64,000 nucleotides of DNA, from assembly GCF_008831285.2 (NCBI RefSeq), contig NC_045146.1, positions 3,064,001-3,128,000 of the forward strand, in the 5' to 3' direction. This document shows positions 10,150 through 22,180 of this stretch, one piece after another. A program made the translations under genes and the position numbers. Every line of letters starts with the position of its first letter. The stretch's first letter is position 1. This stretch comes from Nymphaea colorata (taxonomy: Eukaryota; Streptophyta; Magnoliopsida; Nymphaeales; Nymphaeaceae). Below the pieces are notes generated by a model that saw only the letters and a list, made by a program, of their open reading frames with translations, had not been told where the DNA came from and searched no databases.

Positions 10150-10835
10150 TACGCTACACACAACTTTCCAACCTTCTTCTAACTCCTTGATATTCTTCTC
10201 TGCTCCGTCTTCCTCATTATTATCTCGAAGCATGTAGGAGAGCTGGTTGGTCCGAGGAACGCGCAAATGATGTGTTCTTAGTTTGATTTTCGTGGTCTTT
10301 CAGACTGTAAATAGTAATATACACGGCACTCAAGTTGAAGGCCGAAGGGTATAAATATGACCACCCAAGGTATGAATCAGCGTCAAACTTTAGCCTTGCG
10401 CATATCACCTGTCTTCCTCATTATTCAGTACCTTTACAATTGCTGCTATTTGCTGCCTGCTTAATATCATCGTCTTCGCATCAGGCTCCCATTATTGAAC
10501 GACGAAGTGGGGAAGCAAAAAATGACGAAGCAGATTCTCTTTGTTCAAGACGGATCATCCTTCGCCAAGCCCGGCCTCAACATCGCCACCCACCCGGCGG
10601 CCGGACTTGGCGAAGGATGATCAGTCTTGAACAACGAGAATCTGCTTCGTCATTTTTTTGCTTTCCCACTTCGTCGTTCAGTAATGGGAGCCTGAGGCGA
10701 ACACGATGGTATTAAGGAGGCAGCAAGTAGCAGCAATTATAAAGGTATTGAATAATGAGGAAGACGGAGAAGAAAAAATATCAAGATACTAAGAAAAGGT
10801 TGAAAAGTTTTGTGTGCGTTAGTAATCGTCGCTAA
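10150..10835. repeat. Long inverted duplication (hairpin locus) with interrupted left arm
   Basis: The right arm (about 10599-10835), read in reverse complement, matches the left side in two blocks: 10411-10576 and 10150-10221. The stem closest to the centre is CCAAGCCCGGCC (10565-10576) against GGCCGGACTTGG (10599-10610), leaving a 22-nt loop. The arms differ by scattered substitutions, so this is not a recent perfect palindrome. The left arm holds about 204 extra bases bounded by the 15-bp direct repeat GTCTTCCTCATTATT (10207-10221 and 10411-10425); the right arm has that word only once. A transcript across it would fold into a stem of over 200 bp. Confidence 0.9.
10222..10410. other. 189-bp segment present only in the left hairpin arm
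   Basis: It is flanked by a 15-bp direct repeat, as after target-primed retroposition, or alternatively it marks where the right arm lost DNA between two direct repeats. It contains a TATA-like word TATAAATA at 10350-10357. I see no Pol III A/B boxes, so a SINE is not supported. Confidence 0.6.
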
Positions 10836-10839
10836 TTCA

Positions 10840-12251
10840 TCATGGCCCCAATTAATGTGGACCAGGTTCACACCAAGTTGACTTGGTTTCAAATCAAGGA
10901 ACCATCTAATAGTACTTCATTGAGTTATCACATTCTCTCTCTGCAATCGAGGAAAAATCCCTAGCAAATGGTAGGTCCTAAGATTACGTATTTAGCGAGT
11001 TGAGCTCGAACCTGTTCTATGGAGCTCAACGTATTCTTACGGAACCCGATTAACAAATCCAGGCAAGGTGTTGCATATGGATCGCAGTGAGATCTCCAAG
11101 CAAAATTGGTTTACATGCCACAGATGGCATGTTCATACTCTGTTGTGCGGGTTTGCAGAGAGTGGTAGATTCTAATGGGTCCAGTATCTGTAGATTTGGT
11201 CCATATTGTTTGTATTATGATCATGTCCGATCCACAAAAATGATGGTTGCGTGTAATGAATATAAATTTCATTAGATCTGGATTTGGAGTTCCTTTTAAC
11301 ATGAATAGATCTGACGTTTAATGTCCAACACAAAAATAATATTTTCACAACCTTTTGGATCCTGTACCACAAATTTATGCCCTGGATTTTTAATCATCAA
11401 TATATATATATATATATATACTTTGTTATGGACATTTAGGTTCTAAGGTTTTAAGGTTTTGTTAAGGGTCTATGATTTTAAAAAATTTAAGGTTTTGGTA
11501 TAGGGTTAGGGATTTAAAAATTAGATTTTCTAGGTCTATTTTAATGGGTTCTTTTTAGGTTTCTTTAGGTGTAAAGTGTTTTGGGTTTAAAGTTTGAGGT
11601 TTATGGGGCATGGTTTAAGGCTTATGACCTATTATTTTAAATATTGATTTAATTGAAGTGTTTGTGGTTTAGAGTTTCTAGGATAATGGTAAAAGTAGAG
11701 GGGGGGTTTTATGGCTTTGGAGTGTTAAGGTTCATTTAAAGGGGTAATTTAAACGGTTTAGGATAGGGTTGATGTTGCTTTAATCTTTAGGATCTTGGTT
11801 CACGTAAATCTAAGTTTTAGGACATCCTATTCATGCAGACCTTCGAAGCTTGTGAAGTTAAACTTGTTTATGAACAGGTGTTTTAGCAAAAAACTCCTTG
11901 AAAAATAAATACAATTTAGAAAGAGGTTTCAAATAAGATTATACTTTTTCGATACCCAAGTTAGAACTTATGGTGTAGTACCATGTCCATCCTACTTAAG
12001 CCTTAATGAGAGATAATATGGGTTTATTTGGGACCCATAGTGCATGATTAAAGTTTATGCACCAACAATCTAACTGAAACTCAATTAAGCTTAGAAGATA
12101 AAGTGTCATGCCTTAATCCAAGATTAGAATCACGGTTTAAGGATTGATTATCTTTGAAACCTGGAACTCAGCTTGGTGTGTGGAAAATGTGATTACCTAA
12201 ACAAACTAAAGGCTAGAACTAAACTAAATAAAATGCACAAAAGCAAATAAC

Positions 12252-12285
<34 letters not shown>

Positions 12286-12880
12286 GGCATACCTAAACCT
12301 CATGATTCCCAATTGACAAGTTAAATCTAACCTAGTCTATGCATAATTAGAAGAAATTAAACATGTAATCATAAGTAAAGAAGAAAAGAGACGAAGAGGC
12401 ATGCCTAATCCCCATTTCCTAATCTAATTGAAAGCATAACTTAAAAGAAATTAGATTTAAAACTAAGGACAATAAGGAGAAGGATTTGCTCGAATGAAGA
12501 GGAAGCAATAGGATGGGATGCTCCTTGAGCCTCACGTTTTATGGACATTTAAGGCCTGAGAAGGGGGGCTTCTAGTGGGCTGACTTGGATGGTTTATTTT
12601 TCAAAATAGGTTGGCATAAATGGTTTCCTGTTTAAAATTGTTTAAAATTGTAGGTAACTGGGAACTTCATAAATTTTTCATTTGAGCTACCACAGGAAGC
12701 GAGTGTGTATTTTCGGAATCTTAGTCAAAAGTGATTGTTTGAAATGCTATTATAAAATTACTTTGGAAGGCGTGGCTGGACTTTTATGTGATACATTGAT
12801 AGACTTCTCATAGTTAAATATCACTCCTCCATGAAGAACCATATATATTCATATTCATGACCTCGTGTAAGTCTTGAACT
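10840..12880. other. Intergenic; simple repeats, no gene recognised
   Basis: It contains (TA)n at 11401-11420, a G/T-rich tract with degenerate TTTAGGG-like words at 11430-11800 (TAGGGTTAGGG occurs once at about 11502), and (GA)n at 12255-12282. No ORF with recognisable protein similarity is seen. Confidence 0.55.
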
Positions 12881-13112
12881 GGAATTCCATTCAGGGGGCG
12901 TTTGATGGTTTGAAATTTTAATTCAAGAATGAAAATTCCAGAAATCATAATTTCTCCTCAAACTGGAAACGAATCAAAATTTCAGGTTTTAGCTTCTTAA
13001 TTCTGAAAACAAAATACCCATTTGTTTAATAATTTCAATATTTTAAAAACTGGGAATTTTGATTCTAAATTCCACGATTCTGGATATATCGAACGCCGCC
13101 TGAATGAATTCC
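12881..13112. mobile_element. MITE-like inverted-repeat element
   Basis: The left end is GGAATTCCATTCAGGGGGCG; the reverse complement of the right end is GGAATTCATTCAGGCGGCG followed by TTCGAT. This gives a terminal inverted repeat of about 26 bp with few mismatches. The interior is AT-rich and non-coding. The flanks do not give a clean target duplication, so the outermost ends are uncertain. Confidence 0.7.
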
Positions 13113-13247
13113 TATAAGTTTAATAGGCAAATGGCCCCACTGGAATGCCAACTCAGCCTAGATTCACTTGAATCAGGGACTTAGCCTGGATTGATTTGTT
13201 CTCTTCCTTTCCCTCAATCACATGCATGGTGCAATATCTGCAATTTT

Positions 13248-13450
13248 AGGGGGTGTTTGATAAAAGAACATTGTGTATTTAACACAAGTTCTTATAATGC
13301 ATTTTTCAAAAATTACCATGTTCTTTTCCAGAAAACAAGATGTGATTATGTCTAGCATTTGATTATTAAATCTAAAAACGATATCCATGATTGCAATCTA
13401 GGAACATGTATTTAAATAACACACGGTTCTTCTTAATAGATGCCCTCTAA
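13248..13450. mobile_element. MITE-like inverted-repeat element, probable TA target
   Basis: The left end TTTTAGGGGGTGTTTGATAA pairs with the reverse complement of the right end, TTTTAGAGGGCATCTATTAA. The interior is AT-rich and non-coding. A TA dinucleotide at each border could be the duplicated target. The GGGGTGTTTG end type is common among plant MITEs. Confidence 0.6.
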
Positions 13451-14549
13451 AAATTGTTGCGAGGTCATGCTACCAATGATCGCTCTACCTCAGGCTTCTA
13501 GAATCAAAGAAAACAAGAAGCTCAAAAAAAAAAATCCACTGAAGAAGTCCTACCTTATTAGCTTGAGAAAGAGAACATTTTCAGCTTGAGGTGGGCTAAT
13601 ATAGATTCAAATCCAGATATTCATAAAACACTTTCCATTTACAAAACGAGACATTTAAGAACGGTTTGTCCAAATTAGTCTGTTCCAAAACCGGGTGTCG
13701 ACACCTAGTTCAGACTTTGCTTCATGTGGACCATGGGGTGTGAACAGTATCTCATGTTTGATAAACTTGGACCCTAGAGAACACGTTATTGGGGTACTAA
13801 CGTTTGCATCTAACCACACGTTGATATAGAAGAGCCAAAAGATCGTACATTATTCATGGCCCATTGGGGAAAAAATTAAAACTCCAACCCTTCGTCAAAC
13901 CATGCTCTAGCATTAATTTTCAGCTTGATTTTAAGTACTTGGCACTTCAAAGCTTGCCATGTGATTGGTAGATATACAAAACGAATTACTCACATAAGAA
14001 CACAAAAGGGAAGAGAATTTTCACCCACATAATTTGGTATTTTACAACATAATTTGATATTTTGCTTTGTACAACAAAAATGGGTTTCTATTTCCTCCAC
14101 TTGTCAGAATGACTTTAGGAGAAGGAAAGAAAGTAAAGGCGCCAATAGACTGTTATCGTCGAGAAATTGATGGTTCCAACAACCCCCTTCCCCCCAATCT
14201 GCATGCAACAAATACCTCAAGGCAAATTGCATGAACGAAAAAGAAAGAGAGAGAGAGAGAGAGAGAGACTGACATATAGTTTGATTGAAAGAAAATGAAA
14301 TATAGAAGCAAGCTAAGTATCATCATTCACCAGGAAAAGGAGAAACTACAAACACCTGACCAGAACATACAGATCCCCTGTCCCCATTAAGGAAAGGGAG
14401 GATCAAATTAAGCTGAGTAACATTTCGAGAGGGTTAACCTTGACAGTTCCAACAGCAGCAATCTTCTGTCATCTATTTTCTACACTTCCCCTCGAACATG
14501 AAAATACAACGTAGCAGCCATATTAGAACACCGTCTGCCACATGAACCT
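13451..14549. other. Intergenic, probably includes the E2 3' UTR
   Basis: No gene recognised. (GA)n occurs at 14246-14268. The part just left of 14550 should hold the 3' UTR of the minus-strand E2 gene, but I cannot place the poly(A) site. Confidence 0.5.
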
Positions 14550-17197
14550 TCACGCTCCAGTGGCATACAGGCGAGTCCACTCCTTGGCTGTACAAATGAA
14601 AAATTAAGGTGTATGAGCAGCAGTTCTTCTTCCTCATCCTTTTGGTTCTTACTTCTTAGGCAGTCTGTGTTGAGGCAGACTATACATCTTAAAGCTAAGA
14701 GACAAACCCACCCACCATAAGTTTTGGTCTCCTTCAAACTTGAGTTTGATAATCTCAGATCTGATATTACCTGAGAACCCTCGGACCCCTTCTTAAGTCA
14801 ACAGAAAAAATATTGATTTTAAGATATGCCACACAGGTGCAGGGAGCTGGCTCGGATTCAGGTGTGAGTGTGGCATTTTTCAAAAAAACATGGGTCTGGC
14901 ACAACTAATTAACAAGCTATGATATTTTACCAATGATTCAACAAAAGAGAAAGCAAATTCCCTTAGCCACGCCTGCACCCCCACCCAAGTTGTGCCAACT
15001 CACATGCTTTTGAGGAGTTCGTGTTACTTAGATTTTAGCTCAGTCTAAAGATCTGAACCGAGATGCTTAGTTTGATGAACCTTTGTTTATGGTGTGGAGC
15101 TCCTACGATATAAGAAAGAGAAGTGTGGCACTCAAACGTGCTCAAGGGTCTCAAATTCAATTCTCCGGGCAGGACAAAAAATCATGACAGGCAAAATGAG
15201 GTTAGGCAGCAGATATTGTCTGTTTATGCAGGTGGATACAAATGCACATGTTATATGCATACTTTAGCAAGCTTTCACATGAATATGTCATTATGATACC
15301 ACGAAGAAAACAGATTACCAGAAAGGTAAACATGGAGGTCAATGTCCCAAATTACAACCACAGGAATCTGCCCAAATGGATTTGATGGTCTTGAATCCAA
15401 TCCCGCTCTGATTCAAGACCTAAATACCTGAGCTTAATGCAGTTAAGTGTATGATATAGCACAACGACCATTCAGGTCCAACAAGGTTTATACTCTAAAT
15501 AAAATTGTATTCATAGAAGGTGCAACCTATACAGTTATTTAAGATGATTGGACAGCAAGCACAGCTACATCCAACTTGTACCTTTTTGCTTTGATTGAAG
15601 AAAAGAAGTTAGGTAAATTAGCATATCATATAGATGCTTCAGACGAAAGAAAATCAAGAGTGAAATGCAATCAACCAAGTACCTGTTTCTACTGCTTCTG
15701 GTTCATTTGTTTTCCAATGCTTAGCAATGTTGTCTGACAATGGATCATCAGGATTAGGAGCACTCAACAATGCCTGAATACTGGGAGGAGAATAAAGAGC
15801 CCCATAAATTTCACATTTTACTGTATATGCATGACAATGGTAGCATTGGAAGTACCAGAGGAAGAAAATCACCTCAACAATACTGTTCGTATCTGGAGGG
15901 CTGGACTCCATTTGTCTTTCAGGATGTCTAGACATATCCGACCAAGCTGCAACAACAAACCTTGTTACACAAAAACTATATTCAACATATGAACACTTGC
16001 ATTACCGACATAAGGGAAGAAATTGCTTGCCTTGTCAATATTTGGGTGGTATATCTTGGTAAGGAAGCGAACCTGTTCAAACAGAAATCTCCTCTCAAGA
16101 AGTGCAAAGAGATGAAAGCTTGCAAGAAAAGTAATATGAAAGCAGTATATATTTTTCTATATATATTGCAAGAAACCAGAGACAGAGAAAATAAATCAGC
16201 GGCAGTCGGATACATTCACAAGGCCAGAGATAAGCCAGAATCTATCATGTTACAGGATAAAATAATTAGTCAACATAAAAAATAGAAATGGATCAGCCAA
16301 ACATCCAAGCCCCTAAAAACGACTAGTCAGGATTTGTCAGTCTCAGTCACTCCAACTAACAGCCCGTTTGGATGGAAGGGGAGGGAGAGAGAGAGGGAAA
16401 CGAATGGAAAGAAAGGCCTTTCCTGTGTTTGGATGACTAATCAATAAGGAGGGAAAGGAAAAGCTAATAACTGTGTTTGGATGCAAAGGAAAGGAAAGGA
16501 TGCAAAGGAAAGGAAAGGAAATGGAGGGGAAGGAAATGATTTTTTAATGTAATTTCAATCCCTCCGAAAATAGGGAGATTGGGAGGGGAAGGAAATGATA
16601 TTTTAATGTAATTCCAATCCCTCCGAAAATGGAGAGATTGGGAGGGAAAGGAATGGACGTTCCTTCCCTTTCCTTTCTTCTCCTTTCCCTCCCCATTCCC
16701 TTCCCTTCCCTTTCCTTTCCCTTCCATGCATTTGTTTCCCTCTCTTTCCCTTCATCCAAACATAGCATAAGTGTCTAAAATATAATCAATGAGACAGTAA
16801 ATAAAATGCTAAACGTAACAAAAGACATAAATAAAGTATGACGTGAATCCACTACACATACATATACACATAAATACATACCTTTTGTCACAAATACGTA
16901 CTTAGGATAATATTGGCAAGGTTTGTCTCAGGTATTTTTTAAGAAAGTTGTTTTTCTCAATAAAATTTCAGGAAACATCTCAGGCAGATTTTAAAAAATG
17001 AAAAAACCTAAAATCAGAGAGAAATAAAACAAATGAGAAACTAATAATTGCAAAAAAGGGAAAAAACAGATAAAAATCACAAAATTTTCATTTTTGCAGA
17101 GATTTTCAAAATCTCGTAAGGTTTTCCCATTTTTTTATGTTACTTGTTTTTCTTGTAAATATCACGAGATTTTTAAAAATCTCGTGGTATCTGTGGC

Positions 17198-17272
<75 letters not shown>

Positions 17273-20200
17273 TTAAGTAGAAAAAATGAAAACAAAAACA
17301 GGTAGAGTTTGGATCAACAATATTTTCTAAAGCTATTTCCTAGAAAAGTCTAGAAAAGAAAAAAAAATGCAACTTGCCTAACATAAGGACTAGTTGATCA
17401 ATGACTAATCCTTGACTTGCCACCCAATGGTTGACTAGTCAGTAAACTAGTAGATGGGTTGACAAACAATATCCTAAAAACACGATCTAAGACTCTAATC
17501 TGATTCATGTTGTATATCCAATCAAGATTATCCAGTGCAGGATAAAAGAATTCATAAGACAGCACCCTTAGTAACTGCACAGACCAATGATGGAAAGAGA
17601 TCAACAGCAATTGAAAAGTTCACTTTGCAATTATTTATATTGTTTTTCTTCCAACATAACCATGACACTCTCAAAATTTTCACGTATGAAACACTATTAG
17701 AGTATGAGAAAATCATCTTTTAAATCTTTTTTACATCATTTTCACTTACTGTACATCCTCAACCACCATAGAAAAAAAAAATTCACCATCTCACTGTACT
17801 GCAACTCCAGCAAAAGAAATCTCCCACCCCTATCACCACCTACATACTCTCTTCAGCGATTTTCCTTCACAGTTATGTTCTTGGAAGCATCATCAGACTT
17901 TTTCCAGCAAATATTCTTACAAGGACAGGATTAGGAAATAAGGATCCCCATTACATTCAATGGTGTTTGACAACTCCATTTTTATCGAAATTATCACCTT
18001 AGCTCAGATAGATAATTTCTCCTCCTATCAAATTAAACTCACACAAGTTGTCACATCCATCTATAGTTTATCCATTTATTGGTGCATAAAGATTCCACTT
18101 TCATCACAATTGCCAACCTGATGTCTGAACCAGAGATTCTCCCAAAACCAAATTGGCTGGAGGTATGGATCTATTTATATAATCAATAAGCAACCAAACT
18201 TCCCCTTAAGATTGGGGATATTCCAGCTTTCATACAGCTACAAAGCATCACCAGTCTTCAAGGCTTGAAACCTCAACCAAATGAAAAAGAAAAGATAAAG
18301 CATAGAAGGACACTAGATATAGACTATTTGATATATATTCATACCTTTGGAGCAGCCATTGGGTACTCTTCTGGCAAGAATAACTCCAACTTGAAAACAC
18401 CACCTGAGCAATAAAGTATGTATAAATCAAGTCAATTTGGCAGAGACATATTCCATGAGCATGTGGGAAAGATAAAAAAAAACACTAGTGACTTGATAAA
18501 TCTTTTGTAAGCCAATTTTAGATCCTAGTTGCATTTGGATTAGTAGTTGACTCCTGACCCAGTCCCTTGGTGATCCAAGATGAATTGGGTGATTTCCCAA
18601 TCAACTAGCAAGGTTTGTCACCTATGTTGCGGCAACCACCTAGGCGAGCACATATGACAGGCAAGATTGTAGTCATGCAACAGCCAAATCATTAAAAAAG
18701 GAATTCTCATGACACTATTCTGTCCAAAAGAAACTGTAATATCAAGACAATAATGCTAGAATACTTTCAAATTAAATCAAAACTTTTTAACTCACTCATA
18801 CTTGAGAGTTAAGAAAAGAAAAATAGCTTGAGGGTTAGCCACTTAGGCAGCCGTCTAGAAACAATATCACTCCACTAGCCAATCCAGGCACCACACTTGT
18901 GCCTAGAGAGCTTATCGATGTGATCCTGCCTAGGCCTCATCTGCACCACAAGCTTGGGTCTGAATCATGGTCCAGGACCTTGGCTTCAAGCAACTTATAA
19001 AACTTACAATGCGAGGCATACTATTCTATCCAAAAGAAACTGCAATATCAAGACAATAATGCTAAAATACTTTCAAATTAAATCATAACTTTTTAACTCA
19101 CTCATACTTAAGACTTAAGAAAAGAAAAATAGCTTGAGGGTTAGCCACTTAGGCAGCCGTCTAGAAACAGTATTACTCCACTAGCAAATCCAGGCACCAC
19201 ACTTGTGCCTAGGGAGTTTATTGATGTGATCCTGCCTAGGCCTCATCTGCACCAGAAGCTTGGGTCTGAATCATGGTCTAGGACCTTGGCTTCAAGCAAC
19301 TCATAAAACCTACAATGCGAGACATACTGACATACTATTCTATCCAAAAGAAACTGCAATATCAAGACAATAATGCTAGAATACTTTCAAATTAAATCAT
19401 AACTTTTTAACTCACTCATACTTAAGAGTTAAGAAAAGAAAAATAGCTTGAAGGTTAGCCACTTAGGCAGCCGTCTAGAAACAATATTACTCCACTAGCC
19501 AATCCAGGCACCACCCCTGTGCCTAGGGAGCTTATTGATGTGATCCTGCCTAGGCCTCATCTGCACCACAAGCTTAGGTCTGAATCATGGTCCAGGACCT
19601 TGGCTTCAAGCAACTCATAAAACCTACAATGTGAGACATAGGATGTGAATCACGATTAATCAAAACCTAGTTCAGCACATGGAGCATTTCGGTTCTCAAA
19701 ACTCCCTGCCATACCTGGTCCATCTCACCTCAGCCTGTCATGATGCCATCCAGTCCAGCCACTCAAGTGTGCCACTGGTTTTGGAAGAGAAATTCACCAT
19801 GCATACAGCAAGGACCATGAATTTCATTTCCGCATCAATTCAAGTCATAAGTTTCGATTAGAGCCATGTCAAATCATTGGCTCATGTGCATGGGCCGTAT
19901 GGGCCATCATTTACAACTATACATGAGAAAGGGAATTGCAAGTTTTCATGAGGACCTCGAGTTGCCACAAGGATCTGATCATGAAGTCTGCAGCCTCTTG
20001 CACATCTAATGGTGATGAGCAGCCACTAGAGACAAACATATGAAGACGAAAGATAGGTCACACCTGGAATCCAAAAGAACAAAGGCAAACCAAAGAGGAT
20101 ACCATACTCACCATGAGATGGTCGAAATTATTGACTTTCCTAACAGGGATCATCTCGCAAAGCAGGACAAAGTGGAAAAAGGGCAACCTGCGGCATGTGC

Positions 20201-21355
20201 GGCTCCATAATTGGTTCATTCAAATTGCTGTCCTAGAAGTTAAGTTTCCATTAGCAGATTTGATTTAGATTTAAATGGTTTTGATTTGTGGACATAGCTA
20301 GGAAGTTCAAATTTGCTCTCTTTATGTTCAAGTTTAAGTTGAATGTTAGCCTATAAAAAAGAATTGTACAACAAAATGCAATTAGTACTTGTTTGACCAA
20401 AAATTCAATGCTTTGATCCATACCAAAAAGGTGAGGACTCATCAGGACTATAGGCCACCAAGATGTGGCGGTACCAATGCCGATGAAACTGAGCAAAGTC
20501 GAGGCGGACGGAGATCACCGGGGTGGAGCACGGTCCGCGAAATCAGATGAATGGCATCGAAGATTGGAAATAAAAATTTTGTTTAGTTAATCCTTTGTAT
20601 GCCTGTGCACCTCCCTACCTTGTCACAATTCCAGTAGGAAATGTGCACAGTCATCCATGCCTACTGCTTATTGACCAACATTTCATACATCATGAGCACC
20701 CAGTGGGCAAGAATCAAAAAGAGCCTCAGCGCGTCCCCGATCACATGTCAGGCTCTCTTGTAAGCTTCCTGAGGCTAGTTTCCACTTAGCCAATTGTCCA
20801 ATTAACAATTCCGACAAAGTGAAGCATTGCCCATTCTCAAGGTTTTACACTCCCATCATGACCACCATTCACAACTATTTTTTATGCATTCATCCACCTC
20901 TAAAATCAAGCAAACCAGGAAAACTGTCTGCTGCTCTTGTGTGGGGCTCACGTTTCTCCAGCCATCCAGATGCTCATGCCTCTCACACCAAGCAATGCAT
21001 TTAGCTATGTGTGTGAGAGGCTAGAGAATTAGATAGATAGATAGATATATGAGTCCTTGAATGGTGTCTCTTAACCTTTTTATACACTCAGGGACATCAG
21101 ATCTGAGCTGTTTGATCTAGAATCAGATGGCTTAGATCACCCATCTCTCTCTCTCCCTCTCCTTCGCTCTCCCAATACCTCTCCTTCCTCCCTCTCTCTT
21201 GCTCACAATCTCTCTTGCAAGAGGGGAGCCACTGGGGCTCCCCCTTACGTCTAACCATCATGGGTGGAGGAACGGAGGAGCCCTGGCAGCTCCTTCCCTG
21301 CTGTCAATCGGATGGCCCAGACTTGACATCCCCAGATGTCTATAAAATGCTTGTC

Positions 21356-21398
<43 letters not shown>

Positions 21399-22145
21399 AA
21401 GCATTAACGGATCACGCTATTATACAAATTAAACTACCAAAATGTGGACACATCAATTCATTGAATGTTCAAAGTACAACTTAAGTTCAGAACGAACTCA
21501 CATAGAAAAACATATTCAGTATTAATCAAAATACGATCAAATTAACCACATAAAACAGATTTATTTTAATTGAAATAATCTTCAAAACAAGCCACGTGAT
21601 CATAAAAAAAATCCGCAATCCACCTAGAACCTTATATATAAAGGACTGATGCATTGTTGCCTTGAATTTTTTTATTTTAATTTTATCATGATATATATAT
21701 ATATATAGGGGGAGAGAGAGATGCAGACTATGTTCCATGCCTAGAGAGAGAGGATACCTTCGATCAGCAGAGAGATAGAGAGGGAGGGGTTGAGGGTGGC
21801 AAAAACTTGAACCAATCCTTTTCACTTTTTTCTTAAATTTGTGGACTTGGATGAAGTTGACTGGGCCCCAGTTTCTTAATTGTCCATACAAAAATATTTG
21901 TAATGCACACCAAATTGGATCAAAGAAGTCCAGTGCAACTCACTACACCCAATTTATTTTACCTTGGTTTTCCAGTGCACCCAAAACCGCAACAAGTCAA
22001 CCTGGGTGAGGTAGTTACTTTGCTAGGTTCATGTCACTTAGGATAAAGTCTTACAGCCAGGAGGTGCAACAGTGTGATCATGTGGTTTGCTTCTAAAACC
22101 TCATCAAATAATCATTCTCTCTCTCTCTCTCTCTCTCCCCCCTCC

Positions 22146-22180
<35 letters not shown>

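Noticed and set aside
10335-10715. 126-codon ORF across the hairpin
   Set aside because: It runs through both arms of the inverted repeat, so its C-terminal half is the antisense of its N-terminal half; not a plausible protein.
16464-16768. Lys/Gly/Glu-rich ORFs ([11 protein letters not shown]-type)
   Set aside because: Translation of GGAAAGG-type low complexity in the MITE of E2 intron 4.
18711-19640. Regularly spaced repeats, as in a CRISPR array
   Set aside because: The units are contiguous ~306-bp tandem repeats without short direct repeats and unique spacers, in a plant intron.
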